Below, piece by piece: positions 49,831 through 61,558 of a stretch of 64,000 bases of DNA (positions within the stretch are counted from its first letter, which is position 1; each line of letters begins with the position of its first letter). The translations under genes were made by a program, and so were the position numbers. The notes beneath the pieces are model-generated. The model did not search any database, had not been told where the DNA came from, and saw nothing but the letters and a program-made list of their open reading frames with translations. The stretch is from Callaeas wilsoni (taxonomy: Eukaryota; Chordata; Aves; Passeriformes; Callaeidae). The DNA lies in assembly GCA_013398955.1 (NCBI GenBank), contig VWPU01011715.1, forward strand, positions 1-64,000, given 5' to 3'.

Positions 49831-52521
49831 ATCATTAAATTTATCACAAACAAAATATTAGACTCATCGGACAATCTAGACAAGTAATGAACTGTCAACA
49901 TGAATTTGTGAAGACAACTGGGTTGCTTTTAGGGGATTAAAAAGTTGAATTGTTCCAACATTTTTCTTGAAATTATAAGAAAATTCATTGACTTAAAAAA
50001 TATCTTGTTTCTTCTCTCCTCTTTGTGGATTTCTTTTGTCTTTTGAAACCTCATCCATTATCCACAAATCATCTAAAATGATGATGAGTTAGGCAGCAAT
50101 TGTTTCTTTTGCCATGTCCCGAAACTGTGAGGACCAGCAGGTTTAGTTGATTTGGTAGGACGGGAGAGGAAGATCTAATCTACCTAAGCACCAGTCCTGC
50201 ATGACACAGTGCCTCAGGTGATGTCCTTCCCTTCTGTTCTGGTAGCGTGCAGATTCCACGGAGATCAGGTCCCACTGTCCTGTGCATAGATGAGGATAAT
50301 ATGTATATGTATTCTTACAGAGATCAGAAACAGTCACAGCTTCAGTAAGCTTTCATTCCAAATTTCTATAGTTAACGAAGGATGGGATGGTAGAAATAAA
50401 TACCAGACGAATCTATATAATGACTCTGTACCACGGAAATGGTCTGTGGCAGAAGTGAAGATGGGGAAGAGGAAAGCACAGGTGGTTGTCACTCCGCTGT
50501 ATCAGAGCACTGCTCTAATTCTTTATTGCTACCTGCCTTTCTCTGAGTATCCCTTTCTTCTTGCATTACGTAAGGAAAAAGGATGACTAAACAGGAAAAC
50601 ATTAAGGAGTAAAAAGGTACCTTCTTCCTTACCATGACAAGTTTTTTATGAAGATGACAAATCTACAGAAGGTTTGGGAGTACCTGTTACAGACCTCAGC
50701 AACCACGTCTTAAATCATCAGTGATGCTTATAAGTTTATTTTTCTATTCCCTGTTCCCAGCTGGCCAGATGAAACACGGCAATCCTTCAATTTCAAAAAG
50801 CCCTTTCCCAGCCTTCACCTGCAAATGCTTTCTAGTAACAGTTCAGAACAAAAGCACTGTCTCCGCACGCTGGGCTGCTCTCTGGCCAAGAGCCTCCCCT
50901 CAGCCCCTCAGGACAAGAGCTTGAGGAACTCAGCCCTGCATTTATCCTGCACATCCTGAATGCTTTAAGCTCCTCGATACCTTCCCATAGTCCGATGTCC
51001 GTATCAGCTCCAGTATTCAGTCACTGCATCCAGCTGAACCTTACAAGAGGCCAACGTGGAGAACCCATCTCACAGGTTAGATATCACTCCCATCTCCTAA
51101 CACAGACTGACTTGAGCCTTGAAACAGGAAGTGGAACAGTCCTCAAAATTCTTTACCTTTTGGGGACTTGCCACACATCCCACGATCTCAGGAATCTTAT
51201 GACAGAATGGGTATATAAAGTATTTCATTCTACTAGATCCAGATTTCACATTTTTTAATTTCATTGTAATTTCAACTTACACTGTATCAAAAAAAGAATC
51301 ATAGAGGTTCCTGATCAACACTGTCATTTGACATTTATTATAGATGGGTTTATAACTCCTTAACATTCTCCTTTGAAATGTAAGTAATCCCAGGTTCTCT
51401 GCCTCATGTGTGTCAAAGCAAGTTCTTCCAGAGCCTTGATCTCTATCATGGCCATTATCTTAAATCCCAATAATTCTGCAAAATCATTTGTTAGATGGGG
51501 TGACTAGTATAGCACCTACTATTTTATTAGTGTTGCATCCCAGATTTTAAAGAAACATTTTCAGAACCTGGACATGAGTATCTCATCCCATTCCTTACCC
51601 ATCCAGATGTTACGCTTGCTTTTCTGCTATTAGCTGCAGCACACAGAGCAGCACTCCCTGTAGGCATACTCAAGCTGTTCACCAACAAAAATAATCCAGT
51701 AAAAAAGCAGCTTTTGGAGGGAGAATTTAGTTCTTTCATAGCTCTCCTCTCCTGCCATTGCCTTTTAAGATGGACCAGTTCACTTTCCCACATATCCTTA
51801 GAACTGGCTGTGCCAATATAACTGAAGGGTGCTGCAGGAACAGGTGAAGACTACTAAGGACAGGCTGTCTTAAGTCAGCCTACCACCCAAAAAACACCAA
51901 TGCCATGGAGCCAAGTTCATTCAGGAATTTTTTTATTTATTACTGAAGAATGCTTATAAATGGCAGGACTCCTTAGTAAAAGTTATCCCATATGAGACCA
52001 CCTATAAATGGATTCTCAGGGGAATTTAAAAAAAATCAAGGCAATATTCTGAAAATCCCTATCAAAGCACTTTATGTCCTCAAGACATAGTTCTGTTAAC
52101 AAACTAACATATTATGGTAGTAGCAGAGGGTTCTCAGCTTACCCAGTCTAGAGAGCTACGCAGAGACATTGGCTGTTTAATGGTATGCTAAAAACACATA
52201 AGGACACAACACTTCGCATACAACTTTATAGGTATGACCAACCACTTTTTGAACGTCTTTCATATAAGGACTTGCCTTAACTGACATGAAACTTTTTTGG
52301 TTTGCAAGACGTGGGAACTATGAAAGAAATAATACCAGAGAACATGAAGCTGTAAATCAAGTACAGACAGTAGTTAATGGACAAAATATTTCTGTGTCTA
52401 GGAGAAATAAAGCATGTATAACAGAAAAATAAAGTTCATGGCCTACAACCACTTTGAATTAAAAAATATCAAGATGGTAGAAAGTAAAGAAGTCAAATAA
52501 TCCAGGATGACTTTTTCTGCT

Positions 52522-52540
52522 GATATATATATATATGTAT
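52522..52540. repeat. (TA)n dinucleotide tract
   Basis: Alternating TA for about 14 bases, extended by ATATGTAT. A simple microsatellite in the OLA1 intron. Confidence 0.85.
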
Positions 52541-53584
52541 AGAGCTCCCAGTAAGAAAAAAAATTTCAGTACATTATACAGCTTACATAATCTAACAAAA
52601 GGTCAGTCAAGGTAACCCTATTTTAAACATTTGTAAGAAGCATCACTCATGAAGAATAAAGATCTTAAAATCAGTTTTTAAAACATTCGTTTCTGATCTT
52701 ATTTTCAAGAATGTAGTAATATCTCTACCCAAATTATGGTTCCCACTAAGGCAATCGAAACCAATTATAAATTGGTATCACAGCCTGCTGCACCACCGCA
52801 ACAACAGCCAAAATCAATTATGCCTTAAACAGTAAGGAAAGTGGTACTACACTGCCACTGTAGCACCTGCTGGCACCTGAAAGGCTTACAGTCTCTGGTT
52901 TTCCTTGGCCTACCAATTGTGAAAACTAATTCTGTCTTAATTAAAAAGACAAAAAAGAGATGGCTGTTGCAAGGATCAAGAACAGTCAACTACTGAACTA
53001 CTGATGAACCCACATAACAACAGAGACTGCAACAAACTGTGCATATTACATTTCCTAGTTATGGGCACAAAAAGCTTCACTTAAGCACGTATACTTTGGA
53101 CCAGAAAGATGCTTTTGAAGTCACATCTTGTCATTCCTTCTGCTATCAATTATAAAATGCATAGCTTAGAACGGTTATCTTGAAAACTAAAACAAAATAA
53201 TTTAACAATTACTCATTCATAAATTATAGCAGAAGGAGCAAATCTCAGTCACAAGACTTCTGTGCAAAATGATGATGACTGAGATACTATTAGAGATTAG
53301 TAGAAAGAGTTCCTGTTCCACAGTCAGGCTTATGCTATGGCATGATAATTTTAAGCTTTGTCTCTTGACAGGATTTCTTTATGTCACATGGAAAACTATT
53401 CTTAAGAGTCCTCTACAAAGTAAGACAATTTATATCAATGCCATTATAGTAAAGTCTCAAATATATAACTCATAAAAAGTTATAAGCCATTCATAAATAG
53501 AGTATTGACAAAAAAACCCCAAAGAGGTGACGTCTTAACAAGAGAAAGTTTACATTAAATACATGATGGACAACATAATTTTGA

Positions 53585-53640
53585 ATTTATTTTATTAGTG
53601 ATTTTATTTTATTATTTATTATTTTAATATTTATTTTATT
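53585..53640. repeat. AT-rich TTTTATT-type low-complexity repeat
   Basis: About 55 bases almost free of G and C, built from TTTATTTTATTA-like units. A low-complexity tract in the OLA1 intron. Confidence 0.85.
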
Positions 53641-56559
53641 CTTTGATTCTTTTATATACTATGTGCATGCAAGCAAATAACCAAGCCATACTCCCAGACA
53701 AAAAATAAAATCTACATAAAAATCCCATGTAAGGAAATAAATATATGCTAACAACACTTGGAATTTCAAGAGACTATAAAGTCTAATTGGTAATGTATTT
53801 CTCTGCTGTTAATTAAAAATCCTGAAATGGGTAACACAAATGCAGACTATGACACTGTTAGTTTTGGCTTTCATCGAACACAACAATTTCAAGAAACCTA
53901 AATAAACTGGGTCAGCATACTCCCCCTCAGTTCTCTTACTGAAATACCCTCTCCTTCTCACAAAAGATAGAGGGAAATGCCTTCCTCACTTCTCCAGAAT
54001 TAGCCTGTGTGATCTTAATTGCAGCGCCTCTCCAGACCAAAGAATTCACTTGAATGTTCTCTTCCTCTCTCTATCAGTTGTTAAAAACTACCGTGAGTAT
54101 TAAAATTGCAAGAGTCAAATATTACTACAATAAGAATATTTGATTTAAAATAATAAACCCTGCTTATTCCCCCTGCCCCCTTGGGCCATTAACAACTACT
54201 TACACTTTGTGATCACACAATACTACAATTCTATGTTTTAAGAAACAATTTCAATGAGATGAGTAAAAAGAATCACAGAAGCTGGCGACACGGGGCTAAG
54301 TTGTGGGGTTTTTGATGAAAAAAAGATCAAACTTGCTATGAGGCTGGAATATGCTACTCAGTAAAAGAGAAATTAACTTTGGCATTTATCCATAGAAAGA
54401 ACATCCCCTAAGCTCTCAGTGTAACAACAAAAGTATTTAGTTGAATGGTTAATGTACAACCTAGAGCAACTCAAACAATACAAGGCTTTATTTCAGACCC
54501 CTGATTTAGACACCTAATCTCGCTCTGCTCCCTATATAGTTAATGAAGTAGGAGGCTCTTCTGAGGGCAATTCAGAGTACTTAAATTAGGGCTCCCCTTC
54601 TCATTTTCTTTTTAAAGCATCTCCCCTCTCCTCTTTTCACATGCTGCTTTAGAAACTAACCCTCACCTTATGTGCCTAAGACACTCACATAAAATTATGT
54701 GATGTGCCTCAGTCTTGCCTCCTGCTGATAAACTTCCTCAAAATAATGTCTAATAAATACAACAGCATATTCTGTACTGTCACATGAACATGTCCATGTC
54801 CGAGTAAAACATTAAACGAGCTCAGGATTTTCACGGCATGCTGGGATGCCTTGTATGAAATGTACTTCACTAATTTGAAAAGCTGACACAAAAATGTTCA
54901 ATTCCACAGACACAGTCTGTTTTCCTGTCTAAACTATGGTGAAATGAAAAAAAATTAACAATGTCTGAATCATCCACTAAAACATACTTGTCCTAGGGGA
55001 GCAGTAACTTTGATTTTTTTCAGAAGCCAGAATAAGTATCTGGATCAGTGTCATGCTTCATTTACCTGACAGACTAAAGGATCCGTTAGACAGAGAGATT
55101 TTTAAGGCTGAAAATGGAATGACAAAGTAAATTTCTGTCAGAAGTAAATAATCTTATTCTGTGGGTGGGTGTGCACAAAACATTTTTATTTGCAAGTACA
55201 AAACTAAAATTCTATTTATTGTAAAACTGTTAGTTTACCTATCTTCATTTTTGTATCAGTTGTAAGATTAGGAAGCATTCAACATCCTCAGCAATTTCAA
55301 CAACAAAAAAATAATTTGACTGAAAAGAACTCCACCTTGAAGTTACAGCGCTCTGTGGTATGCTTTACCCTTACAAACACTAGCACTAACAATAGGATCA
55401 AAAAGCTAAACCTAAAAAGCAAGCTACTTTTATTTTTGTGACTTGGCCCAAAAACCATTTTTCAATCGAAATTCAGAATGTAAGCCCAAAAACATACTAA
55501 TTCATGTTCAGTCTCTTCCCAGTAAAGGAAAGGCTCCATGTGTGGTGGCAAACATGATAGTTGTCAACATAAATGAAAATGTTCATGAATAAAAAACAGG
55601 CTGTTATAAAGAGCTAATTATAATATTACTATCAATTGCTAGCTTGCGCTTGCAAATCTTTCATATCACATAAATGCATTGTTTTTGACGTTTCTCTGTA
55701 GCTAAACATCACATCATTTCACTTTTTCAAAGAAGTTCAAACATGCATGGGATATACTATAAGGAACGTGATCTGATCTACAGTTACACTGAAAAGAAAA
55801 ACTATGACACAAATGTGCAGTCATTAAAAATGTAAAACATTAATCATCTCCCAAACAAAAAAAAAATCTAGACTTCTAACAGCCTCTATAAAATGATTTC
55901 TACTTTCTGTATATTCATTCTTGCTATCCAAAACAGCAGTTGAAAACACTTCATCCAATTATGCGAATGACGACTAAAATAATACATACATCCAAAGCAC
56001 TACTGACACTGTGAATTATTCAACTTGCGTCCAGATGCTTTCCTATCATTAGAAATGCTGTTTATTTGCTTCAAGCAATCACCTACACTCTTCTGGCACA
56101 TACGGTTTGAGAAATGTTCCAGTAACAATGAACATTTCAATGACATTTTCAATGAAAAGCACTGTTCTGTTCCCATTTTAATGCTCAAATATTTTCTTCT
56201 GTTTTAGAAACAGCATAGAATTCAAGTTTGGAAAAGACCTGCTCAACAGGGAAGAGCCCTAGTAAGTAACAGATGATTAAAAGTAGACCTAGCCAAAGGA
56301 AAAATACTAAAAAATCATACTGGGCAGTTATCCTGGGACATGAGAGTCTATACATTTCTCCACCACAGAGTCACTCAATCAACAGACACAATGCAATTTT
56401 AGTCTTAGTTTGGTTGAGCAATGACACCATCAAAGAAGAAATGATGACAGAAAATAACCTTGGGTAAACACAAGTAATATGGTTTAAAGGAAAAAATAAA
56501 GCATGTCCTGATAAATTTATTCTCTCATTGATACGACATATGATTTTCTGTGCAGGAGA

Positions 56560-57340
56560 AATACATCTATAAAGTATTTGATAGTGTGCTGTGTGTAAAA
56601 CTACTCATTCAGCTAGAGAAGAAGGGAAAGTGGATTTGTAGAGACTGAGGACTGAGCAATGCACTGGCTATGATAACAGGAGAACAAATTAATCTTTTAG
56701 GGTAATAAATCAGACTTCACCAGGATCAAACTTAGGACTGATCTTGTTAAATACATTAATGACCTTGACACAAACATTAGTTGCATGCAAATTTTATGTT
56801 CAATACAGGAGCAGGAGACATTTTCCTCAAGGAAAGTCATCATCATCGTCAATTGAAAGTGACATAGAAGGGAGATCACACTAGGTTAGTTCTCTTCAAA
56901 GCAATTCTAAGCCATCAGGACAATGCAACAGGGAAAAGGCAAATATCGTCTACAGATCCTACTGCAAATGCTTCCCTCTGCTTAACAGGATGCATTACAT
57001 CTGCATACAAGGTATTCCTGAAAGCATATGGAGCACTACGTGCAGCTGTGGTCAGCTAAATTCAAAACAGGTCTAAGATTATCAGAGAGATGGGAATCTC
57101 ATGTAAATGACAGAGAGATAGAAAATTGATAATGCCTGCTTTAAATAAGTACAGGAGGTAAACACCAATTAGATAAGATACTATTTAGTCTACAGGACAA
57201 AGCTGTCTGAACCACCCATGAAATAAGACAGCCATGGAAAAACACAGGCTGGAAATTAGCAGAACATTTTCAACCCAAGGCAGCAGCAAGGTTCTGTGAA
57301 CTGCCTCCCAATACTAAGTGCAGAACAATCAGCTACTGTT
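56560..57340 (+). mobile_element. Ancient CR1/L3-like LINE relic, forward orientation
   Basis: A decayed reverse-transcriptase segment on the plus strand. Near 56572-56610 the translation has KVFDSVLCVKLLIQLEK, the counterpart of KAFDTVPHxxLLxKL. At about 56708-56775 come blocks equivalent to TSGVPQGSVLGLILFN, ending in YINDLDTNI. Near 57030-57060 is GCAGCTGTGGTCAGCTAAATTCAA, the usual CTGGTCACCxAATTTxAA region. At 57245-57310 the LINE 3'UTR block AGGCTGGAAATTAGCAGAACATTTTCAAC is followed by GGTTCTGTGAACTGCC. Frameshifts and stops throughout show antiquity. The left boundary is uncertain. Confidence 0.6.
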
Positions 57341-57388
57341 AAAAAAAAAAAAACCAAAAAAAACCCCACAACAACCCCCCCCTCCCCA
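57341..57388. repeat. A-rich then C-rich low-complexity tract
   Basis: Thirteen A residues, CC, eight A residues, then a C-rich run with eight consecutive C residues. It sits at the 3' side of the fossil LINE and may be its decayed tail or an independent simple repeat. Confidence 0.8.
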
Positions 57389-60300
57389 AATCACCACCTT
57401 AATTAATTTATGGAAGTCATTATACTGTGTAGCTACCAACAATAACTGGTTCTGTACTGAATGCAGAGGAGGGATTACAGTAATTTAGGGATTACCATAT
57501 AGTTACAAGGAAGCACTACACTTTGTGAATTCAGAAGTACTTAAACGCTATGCAAAAATGCACAGGAGGACAAAGAGGTCTCAATTTCATACAAATCAAG
57601 TTCCTACACCTTTTGTAAGAACCAATGCCTTCACTGGGAAGAAGGCAGAAAGAACTCAACTCCCACATACTCGACTTGGCTAGTGCTGGCCAGCTGACCA
57701 GCAGCAGTAGGACTGTCAGACTGATGCTACCTGTGTTCCGTGTACAGAGTATGATGTTACCTGTGTTCAGTGCCTGATGTCACTGCTTTTTAAAGAAGGA
57801 GTAGAAGTTTGGGATCACTATCGTAAGGAAATAAGACTCAAAACTCCTGGACAACCAGACTTCATGAGTTCTGCTGTTCCAAAAAAAATGTACATGAACT
57901 GAGAAGTAGCCCATTATACCATACACAGGACAGCACAGGTAAAGCAGAAGAGGTGGCAGCAGTCCTTGTATCGTAGCTTGGCAGTAAGTCATCTCAAAAT
58001 CTGGACAAGGTACAATTTTTAAAATAGCACTAACAATAGCACTGGACTTCATTATACTAACCGGTCAAATGACAAAAATTAAGAGTGTTGTAATTTTAAA
58101 GTGTGTAAAAATTTTAAATTAAATTTTCCTTCTTGGTATCACAAACAGAGATCTAAAAGAGACAAAAGCAAAATCCAGTCCCCCATCACCAATGCTCCAG
58201 GCATGTTAAAATGCTCTTAACATAAGGCCTTCCTTCTACAGTCCCACATTAATATCGAGTTTTGCTCCAGAAAAAGGGAATCCCATCATCAGGAGTCTCC
58301 TACCTATCCAACCCTACTGTATCCTCAAGAGCAATCTTGCCCTTTTCATGGAGCAAGGCTGGCCATAAGGGAAAGGTAGACCCCTAAGCAGACAACCCTT
58401 TGGGGCAGGACATGGATTCTGAAATGCACTGACAACCTTCACTGTGACATTTTCTGACTTTGAAACGTGTCCCATTACAGCATTAAGACACTTAACACAG
58501 CACCACATAATTTCCAATTTATAAAAAAGCAACCAATAAACATGCTGAATTCTAAACTGAACGTACTCATTACACACCCAATACACAAACCTATCTTTGA
58601 GCTAATGGAACTACAGTGAGCATTTGCCCCTCAACAGACTAGAAGCTGTTCTGCCGCAAGGTGTCACAGGTACTTGCTAAGAGCACAGAAACAAAAAGAC
58701 ATAATACCTCTGAATTTCATGCCATGCTTTCCAAGGAGAAAAAACTAGTGAGTAGAGTCTCTTCTGACCCTTTTCCCTAATATATGGCCACTTTTCCACG
58801 CAACAGTTCTTCACATTCTGTTGCTCACTCTGCTCTCTTCTCCCAGTGTTATTCTCCAGTCTTCAAAGCTTTCCATCCTGGTCCAACAGCTCTTTAGCCA
58901 GATGCTTCCAAATGCCACCCACAGAACTGACACTTCACTGAATTCCCACCTCCCTCCTGGGTCAATCCCATGCTCCTACTTCCTTTTATCTCATTTGCAG
59001 GGTTACCAGTTCTGGTTCTGGTCACAGACTCACTTCCTGCTCAGTTTCCTTCGTGCTTCAATGTACAGAGGCACTTCCAAATGCCTGTTAGGTATGCTCA
59101 ATTCTTACATTCCTTAACCACTGTGTATCTCACAGTATTTAGCATTACATTAATCATCTACCACTGTACTTTCTTATAATTTTTTAAAAATAAATTTTAC
59201 AAATACTGACATTTTGAAATTTGTTCTGCACATATCCAATGCATATTGATGATTTTTCCGACTAAAAAGAGGACAACGTAGTTATATAATAGGTGAAAAT
59301 AAACAAGGCTCAGGTATAAAATACCAATTTAATAAACAAAAACAAACAATCCACTGTATAGTTTAAGTACAAGAGACACAATAAAGATGTATCTTACTAG
59401 ATATATACAGTAATATCTTTTATAAAGAAATATTAGATACAAGTCCTTCAGTAGAGTCTAGAAAAGCACAAAGCATATAGTTGTACTTCTAGTGCTTCCA
59501 CTTACCAGATGAAATCTCCTCTTTACACAGGAAAAGGATGAAAAATGGGAATCTAAATAAAGCAATCTGAAACATAGTAACACTAACCAATACTGTATCT
59601 TTTCTTGAAACAAAAATTTCTCTCAGAAAAAGATGCAGGCGATAGTTTCTCTAGCACATTCATAGTTATCGTATTTGTACTTCTGCTACAAACCTGTGGG
59701 GCCTGCAACAAGAAATGCGAAATGCCAAGAGTGCAAAAGACTTCCTATGACAGTATTCTAGTCATAGCTGTGCATGTCCTCAATTTCACTTTTCACCACA
59801 AAGAAAGGCCAACTATACATTATGAATCAATCAGAAAGAGGACTTATTTTTTTGTGTTTTAATAAAAATAACGCAAAGTATGGAACTTCACAGTGATGAG
59901 ATGCCTAAACCAGAAGCATTTCTCCAGCTCTACAGCAGTTAAAACAGATTACATAATAATCCTTTACAGAGAAAGCTCTTACTGAATTTGAAAAAAAACT
60001 TGTATGTTGCAATTTTCAGAAAAGCACCATGCTAAAAAAGCATTCCATTCATTCAGAAGCAACCCAGATTCAGTACTATAGAAGCTAAAGGTACTGCTCA
60101 ATGCAATCAATGATTCATAGTTTCTCTAATAGGAAGATTCAGCAGTTTTCAGACGAGACCTTTATTCCCTCTCTGAATAAATGATGCCTGAAATTTTTAT
60201 TCTTGTTCTAATGGAATTTCAATGGCCTTCACTGCAAATCTACTGGAAATTTTCGCATATTAAGTGGAAAAAATTAAATGATGTTAACCACATTTTAATG

Positions 60301-61532
60301 TGATTAAGGCTGACAGGGTCATTATTTCTGCTAATCACTCAGTTTAAAAAGCTCAAACAAAACTTTGTAACAGCCAACGTTTTCTGCTTCTCTCTATGTC
60401 TGCTGTACTTGAGAATTAAAGCCACTACAGAATATGAAACATAGCATATATAACAAAAGGATATATCAAATGTTTGCTGCAATTTGTACATGGATTTCAT
60501 CATAATCAATTTAAAATTTTACAAAGGGGGGGAATCATTCTTTCAGAATGTATAGCTCTTTACTTCTTTTGTCTTCCTCAATCAAAAGACAAAATAGAAC
60601 AAGGGAATATGTATTTCTTTTCCTGTAGGTCCTATTTGCTAGTGAACAAGAGAAAACATTTCTGCATGTCTTTACTGTGAACCAAAAGACATGCGTAATC
60701 ACAGAAAATAATTTCTTAGAGCATGTCTGTTAGGCTCTGCAATAAGGAGTTCTGCTTATCAGCATTTAGGTTGGCATAAGCTGGAAAACGGGCAGAAAGA
60801 AGTAGAACAGAATGAAGAGCAAAGATTATATAGTTTTCAGAGTATCTTGTAGTTCACTCGCATGGAGGATCAACAATAGGACAGAAAATTAAGGAGACTG
60901 CTGTTCTGGTCACGGGCTCAGCTCGAGAGGCACAGCCTTACAGCCAGCCCTCTTGCTCAAAGGTTTGGCACCGACAGCAGCAACTGTCAGCGGAGCAACT
61001 CCCCAGGATCACAGACGCTTTGAGGGTGACTGAACAGGGCAGGACTTCACTTAAAAAACAAACATAACTTCGTCTTGTTCGTACTACCAGAGGAAGGGAT
61101 ATGTTGTTTGTGGGATTTATATTTTCTTTCTGAGTGAGAGGAGGCTGTACATAGGTTTTCTTAGGCTTGCATTTTAGGCTTTTTGAGGGATTACCATTTT
61201 CTGCAAAGACGACCACTGTAATGCATACTGCTTGCTTAATAATTAATACCACCCTCTGTGAATCATCATTTCCGGATGACCTGTACCTCTCATGCCATGT
61301 TATCTCTTTACTCACAACCCCCAAATTTACAGATGATTAAAAAAAGAGGGGAGGGAAAAAAGGCATTTCAGCATTCATATTCAGTTTTTTCTACATAAGT
61401 AACTTGCTTATACTTAAGTTACTTTAGAAGAGAAAGAAAGTGCAGACACACTGATTCACATTGATCATTCCCATATGGTTTAATACATACATTTCAACCC
61501 TACTGAATCACTAAAAACTGCTTCTTGAATTA

Positions 61533-61558
61533 CAAAAAAAAAAAAAAATTAAAAAAAT
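61533..61558. repeat. Poly(A) tract
   Basis: A run of fifteen A residues followed by TT and seven more A residues. No recognisable retroposed body was seen beside it. Confidence 0.85.

Noticed and set aside
51300..51830. Possible further reverse-orientation LINE relic
   Set aside because: A few phrases resemble the 3' region of old LINEs, but the blocks are not in a consistent order, unlike 48960-49830.
60938..61324. 128-codon minus-strand frame in the OLA1 intron
   Set aside because: No match to OLA1 upstream exons or other families. Treated as a chance frame.
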